A stretch of DNA of 64,000 nucleotides from Deuterostichococcus epilithicus (Eukaryota > Chlorophyta > Trebouxiophyceae > Prasiolales > Stichococcaceae), in NCBI GenBank assembly GCA_033439295.1, contig JAVTLE010000014.1, forward strand, positions 1,426,001 through 1,490,000, given 5' to 3'. The first letter of the stretch is position 1, and each line of letters opens with the position of its first letter. The translations under genes were made by a program, and so were the position numbers. This document shows, one piece after another, positions 46,801 to 58,419 of this stretch. Below the pieces are notes generated by a model, which was not told the DNA's origin, did no database searches, and was given only the letters and a program-made list of their open reading frames with translations.

Positions 46801-49420
46801 AACGCCGTGCGCGCGGCGGACCCGGTGCTGCAGGTGTGCAGGCTGGAAGCTCTCTGGGCTGCAGGATCCTGCCTCCGAGCTGGCATGCGGTGGTCCTCAG
46901 AAGCACGGCCTTTGTTGTGTGTGGACTGGCTTGCGAGGGCTGAGGTCATGCCTACGCAGCAAGACAAAATTGACTCAAACCTTACCGGAATGACATCGAA
47001 GCTGTACGGCAGACGAGTTCAGTGCTGCGTCTGGCGGCTCGCAGGCGAAGCAGCAGTTCGTCAACGTGTGGGGCTGCGGCGATGCCACCGCGGAAAAGTG
47101 GTACCAAGATGGCTGCAGGTGTGCACACCGCATGGAGGGTCCGAGAGCAGCTGCCTTGGTGCACCGATGCAGCACCCAAGCCAGGCGCAGATGCAAAACT
47201 CTCAGGGCTTCTGACACCCAGAGACGTTTGACAGGACTTTGGACGATGTCCGTCAGCGCACAGACCTGACAATGCAGCAGCAGGTGCGTTCAAGTGCATG
47301 CTGTCCATTGTTGAGTTCTGTGCCGGCGGCGATCGATCTGTGCATTTTTGGGCAGCTGTGCTCTTCATGGGACTGCGCTCAGTTGCGCAATTGCATGGCC
47401 ACAGCTTCAGGCGGTGTATCCAGCTCCAGACTCGGTCCAACTCGACTGCTGGCAGCCACGCGTCATGCAGGTCGGTCTTAAGTACTACGATGACATGGAG
47501 AAGCGCATCCCGAGGGCGGAGGTGCGGCCAGGCGACAGCCTGTCAAGAAAATGTAGCCTCGAATGCTGCATACGCATGGTGGCCTGTTTGCAGCCTCGAG
47601 CCCCTGCTGCGTCGCATGAGTCCCCCGAGTGGCAGTGGGCAGCTCGGCTTTGCGACTTCAATAGCCGTTTTGGTGTGAGCTCAGGTGGCAGAGTTCGAAC
47701 GGCTGATGCGAGCGACGACAGCAGAGGCGCTGCGGCTGCACGACCCGGACGGCGAACGCCTGTTCGCCTACTGCCTGGGCTCCTACTGCCGCGGCAAGCC
47801 CGAGACAGGTGCTTGTCACATATCGAGTACCTTGTGCGAGTGCCAGGCGCCAAACGAATCTGGGCGTGCTGTGGGTGAGGCACACTGGACACCCGCATGC
47901 TGCAAGCCAGCGCAGCAAGGCGGGAGCTTGCCAAGGTCGTGCTGGAGTGTGGACCCTTGCAACCCGAACGAGACTGGACTACTCCAGTCGTGATCGTCAC
48001 GTGCGGCATGCGACCGGCCATGCATACAGCCCTTCCGGTCATGCGCTCAGACCTGCCAACGAGGCGCGCGACCGGGGGACTCAGCAGCCGCTGCTGCCTG
48101 CAGGCGACATGGACGTCGTGATTGTGGTGCCGGAGGTGCGCAAGGACAGGGCGGCGTTCGAGGTGCACCTCGCCGTGCGGCTCAAGCTCCTGGAGAAGGT
48201 GCGGACCCGCCATTTTCTGCGCCCCACTTTCCAGGCTCACCAGGACCGGGGTGCTGCCGTGGCCTGCCCGCTTGCTCCACTCGCCGCAACACCGTGGATC
48301 ATGGGCCCGCTTGCAGCATCGTTGGTGGATTCTGTGGCGGGAAGATGTGCGCTGCGCCGGCAGGCTGCGAGCCGTATCAAGCACCCGCATCAGGCCGACC
48401 AGACAGCGTGTCACCCGCGTCCAGTGATCTCACTGGGCCTGCTGGCGAACCAGATGAACTCGTGTTTGGGCGCGTGCATGAGGCTGGCCAGGTAGTGCGT
48501 CACCATATCTGTGTGCCGCCGCTGCTCAGGGTCTGCTGGCGGACGAGATGAATGTGCGGCACGTGCACGGCGTCGGCCACGCGGCGTCATGGTGCGGCAT
48601 CGGCCGCCTGAGCGAGGCACACCCCTTCCGCCGCGTGGACATAAAGGCACGTGCCGTCGGCCTGCATGATCCTCCGCCTGCGAAAGCTCGTTCTGCATGG
48701 CGCTGAACTGACGCAGATGTCACTCCTTGACCCGAGCTGTTTGCACAGGGATTGCGGATGCTGCACTGACCTCCCAGTTCAACAGAACATGTGCTGCCAG
48801 AGGAGTAGCGCTGCCACAGCCCTTCTACACCTCTTCACCCTCAGAACGGACCCCCTTGCCGCTGCAAACAAATGTCTTGCCGGCGACACCAGGTGTGGGC
48901 GCACTGCCTGGAGGCGACGGCCATCAATCACTTCATCGGCTCGGGCGCTTTCAGCCGCGCGCTGCGCTGGTGGGCGCGCTTCCACATCGCGCCGCACGCC
49001 GTGGCGCAGTGCGAGCAGGACGATCGGGGAGCTGCCGTCGGCTTCAAGCTCAGCGAGCTGGTGAGGCGACACGCCGGGGGTGCCGTGTGACAGCGATGGC
49101 TGTTGCTTTGAGTTTTCGGGGCGCTGCGTCGCGCTGCGAGCAGTATCTGCCATCTTTCCCCAGGCATCCCTCGGCAAGTGCCATGCAGCAGATCGGTGAT
49201 CGTGTACCCGTGCATGAGGGGACCGTGCCTGACGCCTGGCCGCTCTGCTGCACAGGGCCTGCAGCCGATCAGACGCATTGGCGCCAAGCGCATACAGGGG
49301 GAGAACGACTACGAGCTGGTGGGCTCGCCGCTGCCTGTGCGCAGCGAGACAGACATCTTCCGCGCTGTGGGGCTGGACTATGTGCCGCCCTTCCGCCGCT
49401 ACTTTCATAACTTCCAGTAG
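43897..49420 (+). CDS. Family X DNA polymerase (lambda-like) with N-terminal FHA-like and BRCT-like domains
   Basis: Repair polymerase that fills short gaps in base excision repair or end joining. First exons, in phase: 43897-44157, 44243-44305, 44425-44682, 44775-44938 and from 45070. Exons 1-2 read as a PNKP/APLF-type FHA domain: ETVTIGRKKGD, SVSRSACEAQ, LDLGDQLYLGKAERANGFTV. After a Ser/Pro/Gly linker comes a BRCT-like block (LSGLRLLFW, QGAIVHQTF, FVTSDFLSESLAAGKL). After a second variable region the Pol X core follows: QYRIKAVQKGITTLSQW, NVWGCGDATAEKWYQDG, TLDDVRQRTDLTMQQQ, VGLKYYDDMEKRIPRAEV, the metal site GSYCRGK then DMDVVIVVP, FRRVDIKA with the third aspartate, HFIGSGAFSRALR and the end DIFRAVGLDYVPPFRR. 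Stop at 49418-49420. Middle exon borders are incomplete, so the single-transcript model is inferred from strand, order and lack of another start. Confidence 0.82.
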
Positions 49421-50659
49421 GCATCGGATGGACAGCGGATATCGCTCTGGTGGACAGCGGACCTTCACTTCCCAAGTAATATACGTGTCAGGAATTTCGA
49501 CATGGGCGTGTCTGGACGGGGTTTGAAGACATATTCGTAGCTCCATCACCGCCGGAATTCACAGGGCCGACGGCCAGCTATAAACCCACATCCTAAGTTT
49601 GAACCTGCAGGTTCAGGCCTCAACCTCGGGCGGCTGGTCGCTCACCCATTCTTGTCCTCCGCACGCACCGTTGACATCCTGACAGTACTGCTTATCGCTA
49701 CGAGCGCCACCGCGCCGTTGACACGGGCAAGGTCGGGTTCTGTCTCCCGATTTGCGCTGATCCCACGTCACACAACAGGCGACGGCGCCTGCCCGCACGG
49801 CGTCCGTGTCCTGACGTCCGTGTCCTTCGCGCCACATCAATGAGTTTCACTTGGACTAATGTTGAGGGTGCTGTTACGAAACTGCAGCTTCATTCCAAAA
49901 GGGCGCCCCGGACTGCCGGAAGCCACCTGCTGAAGATGGCCCTTTGGCAGCTATAACATCTCCGAGCTGCGCAGCAACCGTGCATTGCCAATGCCGCATC
50001 GACGCAGCGCACGTTTGCACCGAAGCGTCCTCGGATCCCCGGCAATCACGCAAGCTCCGGAAAATACTCGATGGCGCGCCCCTCTGTGCCGACACCTGCT
50101 TCTTCACTGGCTGCCCTCCCCGTCCCTCCTGGGACGGCGTGCAGTGCGCCTGCCGCTCTGGAAAATCTTCAAGTAACTTATATTTTGAAATCTTCCGGTT
50201 GGCTGCGCGCACTACAACATATGAACACGTCCGTTTCTATCTGGTGGTGATCCGCCCCAACATGCTAGCTGGTGGCGCGCTGCACAAGGCGCGCCAGCGG
50301 TCAAATGGCTCCAGCTCTGCCACATCCTCAAGATTTTGAGATGACCGTCCGATCTTGCAGTTCTCGCGCATGCAGGCCCAGCATGTGCCCGCCAGCTGCC
50401 GCCGTCAGCCACAAGCCAATAAGCACTCACGAAGGTGCCTTCAAACGGTGGGTCTGCTGCTGTCTCGCCTGCAAAGCATGATAGATATGATTCTCATCTG
50501 CTGAAGACCGCCACTGGCTTCAGCTGCAAATGCCTCCCCCAGGTTTGCTTACGCTCCCCCGCCCGCTGTATTGCCGCTGACCACCGCGTTCTGCGGTACA
50601 CTCTCGCTCATTACACTCGGCACTTGGGTTGTTTCTGACTTGAGATGATCATGTTGCAG
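49421..50659. other. Region with possible but unproven 5' exons
   Basis: About 1.2 kb after the polymerase stop. Some GC-biased open stretches around 50.0-50.2 and 50.37-50.45 kb could be upstream exons of the next gene, but none joins it in a convincing phase. No RNA gene or repeat was seen. Confidence 0.4.
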
Positions 50660-51421
50660 GGAGCAGGAGTCTTTCGAAGACGGCCCGCCGAGTGCGTCGG
50701 AGATGCGACCTCCTGGTGATCACAGCGGCCTGGGAGCCGCCGCTCGGGGATGACAGCGGCACAGGCAGAGTGACATCTTCGACTGCCTTCCAGGTGAGCA
50801 GATCTCACGGTTTGCAGAAACTGCTGCACGCCTGTGTTCTGTGAAGGATAGACGTGTTCATGGGTCCTGCCTTGCTGCCATTATGAGCTGAGCCCACAGT
50901 GTGTGCAGACCGGCGATGACGGCAAATGGGCTGCGGCGTCCGACTTTGACGCATGTCCGGGCAGCCCCGTGGCGTCTGCCATGCTCGTCACGCCCAGGAT
51001 GACGGTGGCACCCAAAGTGTGCCTTACAGTGCTTCTGCCAAGACGCTTGTGCCCCGGGCATTCTTTTTGCATTGCTGCATGCATGCACATCTACCGTGCG
51101 CTTTTTGGCACCGCCTGACCGTTTAGTGAATCGTCACGCGCAGCATCCAGACCATTACTGCTTCTCTGCTGAGGCCATTGCGCTGTCTTCCAGGGTCCCA
51201 AGCTGCTGGGCTTGGAGGCGTATGACCACGCTGGCAGCGCCGGCAGTGGCAATGGCGCGGTGCGGCAGCTGTTCCACTGCGACGCTGAATCGGCAGAGAC
51301 AGTATCGGACCCGATGGCTCCCGTCACGCCGCTGCCCGCCGCAGGCTGCCTGCGAGTCCCTTCAGTGAGCGGCAATGCAGGCTCGTCCCCTTGGAATGAA
51401 ATCGTCCTCCCTTGCCACTAG
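50660..51421 (+). CDS. Unknown gene, C-terminal exons only
   Basis: I do not recognise the product. Three exons share one continuous phase: 50660-50793, 50900-51004 and 51194-51421, with the stop at 51419-51421. They have strong GC-ending codon bias and clean tgcag, acag and ccag acceptors. Segments include CDLLVITAAWEPPLGDDSG, TGDDGKWAAASDFDACPGSP and GPKLLGLEAYDHAGSAGSG. The exon at 50660 starts in phase 1, so at least one upstream exon is missing from this model. The gene ends facing the WDR26 gene. Confidence 0.42.
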
Positions 51422-51850
51422 TAGTATGTGCAATGGTTGCAGCTCAAACAAGTTGTGGAGTTGATCGACACTGTTTTTGACAACACGGATGACTTGCTTA
51501 TCGAGAGCACCAGGAATTGTCAATGCATGAGGGCAACTAGGCAGGTGCAGCAGACAGCCAGCAGATGTGCAATTGCCAGCATCAGGATGATTGCAGATTC
51601 GAAAGCATTTGATGCGCGTTAGGCGTTGAATTTGGTACTGAGTGCCAGCATTGTGTGGCATTGACGGGTTATGCGCCTGGTGTGGGTGTGGTCCTGACAA
51701 AGGATCTACTTGCCTGGGGCGTCAAAAATTTGTTCATGCACGTCGAGCATCTGGAAACAGGAAAAGCGTGGTACTATACATACACACATTCCGCGCACGA
51801 CAGCTGCATATGATGCTACAAAGCCGCATGGCCCTTTGTCTACTGGATCT
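51422..51850. other. Convergent intergenic spacer
   Basis: Between the unknown gene's stop and the WDR26 stop; relatively AT-rich with no recognised feature. Confidence 0.5.
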
Positions 51851-54800
51851 TCACTTCGGGCCCCACACGTGGATGCTGCGGTCGTCCGACGCCGATGCAA
51901 ACATGCTGTGGACGACAGGGTTCCACGCCACCGCATTGACGGTGCCGGTGTGCCCCGGCAGCTGCGCCAGCAGCTCGCCCGTGCCCCGGTGCCACACATA
52001 CACCTGCACGTGCATGGGTTTCGCCGTCTCGCCCACATGATGAGGCATACCGCACCGGAAGCAAGACTTGTGGCACCGGGCGATGCAGAGCCACTCACCT
52101 GGCACCAAGCATCAGCAGACACAAGCGCGGGCAAAGAAGGTTCAGGCTGACCTTGCACTCCTCGGAGCCGCTGAGCACAAAGCCCTGGTTGCAGCCGCCA
52201 AAGCAGGAGCGGATGACCCAGTGCCCCGTGCGCTGCGAGGGGTGCGGCCCGTCGTACCTGCAGCCAGCGAAGCTTGCGGTGTCAAGAGCAGTCGGCAGGA
52301 CGGTGGGTCAGACCATTTCATGGTGCGGCATGGCGACCGCCAGCACAGCAGCAGCGAGACACCGGCCAGCTGCTTCGAGGCAGTGGAAAACGGGGGAGGC
52401 TGCTGGTCGCAGCTAGGCAACAGAGACCCGGGCTTCAGTCAGTCTGCGTGTTTCATGCAGGCGAGGCAGGCCAGCCCTGTGCTGGACTTTATTCACATGC
52501 ACAGCGCGGTGCCTGCCGGAGGGCGGGTGTGGGGACCCTCACGTGCGAACGGCAGCGTCTGGGATGGTGCCGCTCATCTGCTCCGGCAGCTCCACCAGAT
52601 TGATGCGCCCGTTCGCCAGGTGCACCTGCGTCCACGCAGCAGCAGCCGCAGCCGGGGGTCGGATGTGTGAAGCGTGACAGGCAACCTCGGCGTGGTGGCA
52701 GGATTCTGTGAATGATGATGATGAGACAGTGTGCTTCTCGCTGGTGGCAGGAGCTGCAGCGAGCAGGTCGCAGGAGCCGCGGCGGAGCGGTCACACACAG
52801 AGCACACACATGCACCCAGCCTGACGTAGTGCGCCAGGGAATTGCTTGCACCGCCGCGTCGTGAGCGCGCCAAAGCAGGTGCTGCGGCGTGCCGGCAGCC
52901 GCTCGCCGGCCGCCGTGGAATCCGTACCACCGACATGTCACGACGGAACACACCTACGCGAGCGACGCACTGCACACGCACACAGAGAGAAAAAGGAAGG
53001 CCCGCACCAGCAAGTGGCGGGAGTCGGCGGCGAGGCAGATGGAGATGATGGACAGGGTGCCGACGAGCGCGGCCTCGGCGTCGCCGTCCAGGCGGTAGAT
53101 GCGCACGCAGGCCTCGCCGGCGGGCGTGGCCAGCAGGTGGCGTCCGTCGGCCGTCAGCGCCAGGTCGTTGATGCGGTGCCCCTTCCACGTGCGCAGCAGC
53201 TCCCCCGTGACGCTGTGCATGTGCTGCGCGGCAGCCGGGGGCGGGCAGTCTGGGAGGTTTCAGCGGGTGCAGGACGAGCCCATGATCAGCCGTCAACTGG
53301 CCCATGATGAGCCTGCTCAGTCTTGACAGTGAAAGTGTCTGCAGTGTCTTGTCTCGAGAGTGCACATACCAGCTTGCTGTGATGGGCAGGAGCGTGTTTT
53401 CCGCCAACGCACAGGTCGGGATGTGCCTGATGAAGGTCGCAGTTCAAGCCATCTGGCCCAGCAATGTCACTCTGTGTGCGACAGTGGCAGGACAGCCTGT
53501 GGGCCTGTAGCCGCCACCGTAGGAGTGGCGGCGGATGACCGCAGCAGGCAGGGGACGGCCGCACCATGTTTTTGTCATGGCTGCCGGTGATGATGCGCTC
53601 GCCGTCAGGCAGCCACACCGCGGAGGTGACCTCTGCCGAGTGCTGTTTCACCACCAGCGTACACGCGCCCTTGGCCACGTTCCATATCCTCAGCGACCCG
53701 TCGTTGCCTGCGGGCCAGCAGCGCTGCCTTCAGGATCCGGCACATTGCCAAAAGGTTGACGCCAGTTGGTCGCTGCTGCAGCAGTGACGCTGCGGGGTGC
53801 ATCAGTCGCCAGCAGAAATACCGACAGCCTGAGCGCGCTCTGCGCAGCCAGATGGTGGGGGGCCATCATGGAAACCGACGCATTCGAGCCCTGCGGGGCG
53901 GGCTGCTGCAGCCGAGCACGGGCCTATGGCGCTGCACAGGCCGCGGCTCTGCTGCGGGTCGGCACGCACCGCAGGTCGCGAGCTTGGAGGCGTCGGGGCT
54001 CCAGGCCACGAAGACCACCGGGCCGGAGTGCCCGCGCAGCGTGTGGCGGAGCGCCAGGCGGGTGCCGCCGGGCGGCGCCACCGCCCACAGGCAGGCTGTG
54101 CCGTCCTTGGAGCCGCTGGCCAGGTGCGACCCGTCCGGCGAGAAGGCCAGGTGCCACACCTCGTCGCCGTGCTCCTGCAGAACCTGCGATCATGGCCACG
54201 CCGGCTGTGAGTCAGCCACTCGCACCTGGACCGCAAGAGGCATTTTTGCAGCCTGGGCATGCTTCGGTACACAAGGCGCTGCAACCAGCCAGCTGGCAGT
54301 GTCGATCTGTACGGCTCTGCTGTGCTTCGTAGCCCCTGCAGAGCCCCTGGGCTAGCATAGCGCAACGTCCGCAGGACCGGCCCCGCTGCTGCATGCAGCA
54401 TCCGGCGATTTGCCGCTGCCTCATGACACGACGCCGCGCCGTGCGGGAGGCTCGTCAGGGCTCTCAACTTTGGTGATTTCGGACAGGAGCACCGTCGCCA
54501 GGCTGAAGAGCTGGAAACCGTACCTGCACCGTGTGGGTGGGTATCTGCTCCGTGCCGGCCTGGTAGTCGGTGAGCAGCGACACGGCGGCGGACGCGTGGT
54601 TGTGGAAGCGGCAGGCAGCCAGCTGCGCCTGCAACGCCTGCTCCACAAGTGCTTCCAGCCGCCGTTCCGGCACCATCAGCGCCGGCGGCACTATGTCCTG
54701 CGTGAAACAGGCGGCGCCGGCGTCAGAGGGGGGGTTTGAGCAGACAGCAACTGCGTCAGAAGGATCAGTGTCGTCATGCTGGCAGCCGGTGCCTCCAGCC

Positions 54801-56259
54801 GCTGCTCCAGCACCATCAGCGCCAACAGCACTTTGTCCTGCGGTGGGGAGCAGAGGCTGGATCTGAGTGCTTCTCAATATCCCAGCTCAAACTCAGGAGC
54901 CACGGCGCCGGCGTCAGACGGGGTTGTTTCATGGCGGCACCTGGCGCGCCAGGGCTGTTTTCCGTGTGTACTGTGCTTTGGCGGCGCTGTCCGATGCCCA
55001 GGGGATGGCTCCTGAGGCAACAGTGTAGCTTGCACATGTTGCGTAGGTCCAGTTGATTTTGCAAAGGCGCTGAGTTCCTGGCCTGAGCGCGCGCGCCTCA
55101 GCCTGCCTAGAAGCACAGACTGCTGGCAGTGGTGGTGGCCGTCTCCTTCTCCGCTCACTGCATGTTCTATCTCGTGGGGATGCCCTCGCTGCAGCCTCGA
55201 CGCCTGGGTGGCAAGGGGCCAGGCCCACCTGGAGCGCGGTCAGCAGCGCCTGCCGCGCGGCGGGGCTGCTGGCGCCGGGCGGCCAGCCGGCCATGGCGTG
55301 CAGCTCTGCAGGGGTGGCGGCCAGCAGGCACGCCGCCAGCTGGTGCAGGCGGCCGGCGCTGCTCGGCGGCGCCAGCATAGCCAGCTGCGTGCGCAGGCAG
55401 GCCACCGCCGCCGCGGTCTGCCGCCGCTCCAGCGCCTGTGCCAGGAAGCATGCACAGCTGCAGCCGAGCACGGTGGTGAAGCCCCCGTGTGTGCACAGCA
55501 TGCCCAGGGCTGCAAGTTGTCAAGGTGACAAAGAATCCGTGTTGCAGGTGAACCCGCCTCAGGTGTGCGCGCGTGTGTGCAAGTGCAGCGATGTGACCGC
55601 TACAAACATATCATGTACAGGAATTCGGATAGCGGGCGTTCCACATGCAAGTGCTCGGCAAGCCTACCTCTAGGTACTTTTGCTCCAGCAGCATGAACTG
55701 CGCCTGCTGCGTCAGCGCGGGGCTGGCCAGCGGCAGCTGCGCAACCAGCGACACGGCCTTGTCAAAGGCGCCTGATGTGACCGCCGCGCGCAGCTGCCCC
55801 ACTGTCGGCGGCTCCAGCGCGATACCGGACTCCTTTTGCAGGTGCTGCGCCGCGTCATGGAAGCCCAGCGCGCCCAGCGCCTGCTCCAGCAACCGGACAT
55901 ACTCTGCCCTGCGGGAGTGCAGCACTGGCATGCATGAGGTTCTGCAGCTCCGAGGGGCGGGGTTTCATTGTCAAGTGCGGCATCAGCATGGCCAGCGACA
56001 CCAGGGATCGCCCACATGGACTTTGAGATGCGCTATACCTATCTATGAGCTGCTTGGCGCCCAGCCGGGAGGGCGGAGCCGGGCTGTGGGCATGCCCGTT
56101 CTGCAACTCCAATGCCATTGGTTCTTCGGTGCCGTTAGCCAGCCGGGGCCGCTTCGACGGTACAGCGGCTTCAGCGCCTGTGCCGATGCTCCGTGCACGT
56201 CGGTGGCGCGTCACAGGGCCGAGTTCAAGGTCCATGAGGGGCAGGCTCGGCACTTGCAC
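51851..56259 (-). CDS. WDR26: WDR26/GID7-type WD40 protein with LisH-CTLH region
   Basis: Substrate-receptor or scaffold subunit of the CTLH/GID E3 ubiquitin ligase. The first exon (from ATG 56259) is a variable region containing a basic patch ([10 protein letters not shown]) and ending GAKQLIDR. The LisH/CTLH segment follows: [68 protein letters not shown] and [19 protein letters not shown]40 repeats include [60 protein letters not shown] and the last, [20 protein letters not shown], closing [12 protein letters not shown] at 51851. Exon order and content match WDR26 along the whole span. An intron upstream of the [11 protein letters not shown] exon holds a second copy of part of that exon (54790-54842). 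Confidence 0.9.
54650..54842 (-). repeat. Duplicated WDR26 exon segment
   Basis: Coding segment 54650-54702 is repeated at 54790-54842, 140 bases away, with most bases identical. A second shared piece (cggcgccggcgtcaga) lies near 54712 and 54903. On the minus strand both copies follow a gcag acceptor. They read [16 protein letters not shown] (used) and [17 protein letters not shown] (copy). Confidence 0.75.
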
Positions 56260-56702
56260 ATCTCTGTTGAAACTCAGAGCGCAGCGTCACGAGCGCGGCT
56301 CTTGGGCTCAGTGCAGTCGGACAGAGGTCGTAGCGCCAGATACACTGCCTCGGAGTGCGTGTAATGGGGGTCATCAGCAGCTGCCCCGTCACACAAGCAG
56401 GAGCCGAGATCGCATCCGGAAGAAACCGAGCGAAACGCATGCTTCGATGCACACAGTCAAGTGCAGTCCAGAGCATGCTTCAATTCGCCGTTTCTGTTCT
56501 TGAATCATTTTAGCGCTGAATGGCATGCGCTTGACAGGGTCGCCCTTTTCACGAATTCACCGAAGCTCGTTGTGTTCGACGAATTGCACACAGCACTCTC
56601 AAGCTGCGGCTTTGTTGGCCTAAGCTTGGAGCTGCGAGCAGGATCTGGAAAACATCCGTGCAAACTTTCAAGTTGTGCATGCCACAATGCCACTGACGCC
56701 TC
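56260..56702. other. Divergent spacer between WDR26 and SET-domain genes
   Basis: About 440 bases between two head-to-head starts, AT-richer than the flanks; probably promoters of both. No repeat was recognised. Confidence 0.45.
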
Positions 56703-58007
56703 ATGATGGCGGCGGACCTTGCTTGCGGTCAGGAGTGCTATCCTGTCACATGCTGCATTGAGGACGACAACGAGGATGGACTGAGCAGATTCACCTACAT
56801 CGCACGTGCAGCGGAGCAGCTCAGCTTCAGCGATGCGACGGGCTGCTCTTGCGCAGGCAGGTGAGCATGCGCATGCACGGCGGCGCAAGCAAGACGCATA
56901 TTCATACGCATGTTCATACGCATATGAATGCGCAAAATCACTGAAAAATCACGGCGGTCAGATGTGCCGAGGACCCCTGAAGCTCAACTGTGAAGATTTG
57001 AGTGTGGATTGTTCCTTAGTCAGCCGTACTGTGTCTCAGGTGCAATCGTGCGAGTTGCTCATGTGCCGCTGATGACGGTCAGGCCCCGGGAAACCACCAG
57101 GTAGCATCCGATTTGCGTGCGCACAAGACTCGCTTCGCATCCGACAGGTTCGTTTTCGCCAGCCTCTCTTTGCAGTCGCGTGTCTCCGTCCATGGGTCTT
57201 ATTTCTGCATCGGCAGGAATGCGGCTCAGCCTGCAGCTGCGGCCCGAACTGCGGCCGGCGCGCCTCGCAACAGGGGCTGTCGGCACCGGTGATGCTGAGG
57301 AAGGGCGCCAAAGGCTGGAGCGCTCATGCCGCCGCCGCCATTCCTGAGGGCAGCTTTGTGGCCTGTTACGTTGGCGAGCAGCTCAACAGCAGGGATACCG
57401 AGAGGCGGCTGCGTGACTATGACGCACAGCCGGAACACCACCACCACGCCCTGCTGGTGGGTGGTCTTGGTCCTAAAATCTGAAATCTGCACATGTGCCA
57501 GTGCAAACCGCATGATATATCCTGTTCCTGTCATCGTTACCTCGCTCGCGGTGTTGCAGCCCAGGCTCCAATGCTGTGCTCGCAGGTGGTGAGAGAAGTC
57601 ATGCCCTCTGGCGCGTGCTTGCGGCTCAACATCGATGCCACCGCCATCGGCAATGTTGCGCGATTTTTCAACCACAGGTTAGGTTGCTTCGTGCATGCCT
57701 CAGGTGCCATTCCTGCTCTAGACTTGTTGCGAGACGATGCAATCGATATACCCGTGTCGGCTGGTGCAGCTGCGACGGCGGCAACCTCGGCCTGGAGGTT
57801 GTACGATCGCGAGGCGACATGCTTCCCCGCGTGGCGCTCTTTGCGACATGCGACGTCGCAGCTGGCGGCGAGCTGACGTTTAGCTATGGGAGCCCCTCGT
57901 CTGGGCCAACAACGAGCGAGGCTGCATTGCCGGGAGCAGCACGGGCACGGCGCTGTCTGTGCGGGACAGCGGCCTGCAGAGGCTTCCTGCCGCGCGCTGG
58001 CTTTTGA
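56703..58007 (+). CDS. Pre-SET/SET/post-SET histone-lysine methyltransferase, SUV39/SUVH-like
   Basis: Predicted nuclear protein lysine methyltransferase. The first exon (56703-56860) begins MMAADLACGQECYPVTCC and carries RFTYI and the Cys run GCSCAG, matching the start of a pre-SET zinc cluster. Three later exons join in phase. 57217-57456 holds ECGSACSCGPNCGRR, KGWSAHAAAAIPEGSFVACY and VGEQLNSRDTE. 57586-57677 encodes LRLNIDATAIGNVARFFNH. 57770-58007 holds SCDGGNLGL, LFATCDVAAGGELTFSYG and a post-SET CLCGTAACRGFLP. One or more short exons between 56861 and 57216, with the remaining pre-SET cysteines, were not fixed. The SET core differs from consensus: NHSCDGGN lacks the usual proline and ELTFSYG has Ser where Asp is common. 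Confidence 0.82.
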
Positions 58008-58419
58008 CCATGAGAGAGAACCAGCAGCCCAGACATGCAGGGTGATGGAAGACGCGGAGTGACGATTTGGGTGACAACCGACTGTGTGTGCCTTCCGGGT
58101 GATGGAAGATGTTGCGCCATGGGTGCAGGCCTGCCAGGACCTAAACAACACCTGGGTAGCCTTGCCTACTACACCCCTTTCGGGATGTCCCGACCCCTGT
58201 GCAGTACGACTGATTACCTTGGGCCAGGGCAATCGCTACTTGTGTTTTGTAGAGCAGCATAGACCACGCTTTCGTATCGTTATAGACCTGTAGCCGCAAC
58301 CCGCGAAGCCTCTGCGACTTTTGCGCCTTCAGATCGGTTACGGAATTCGCTTCACAGCAAGCCGGTACAACTGCACTTTGGGCGAGCAACAAGCGTTGCT
58401 CGCCGGGTAAGCCGCCAGG
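58008..58419. other. Intergenic spacer
   Basis: About 410 bases between tandem plus-strand genes; nothing recognised. Confidence 0.5.

Noticed and set aside
49944-50339. Cys-containing frame (APLCADTCFFTGCPPRPSWD) as an EGF-like secreted protein
   Set aside because: Cysteine spacing does not fit EGF, and a competing frame has equally coding-like content.
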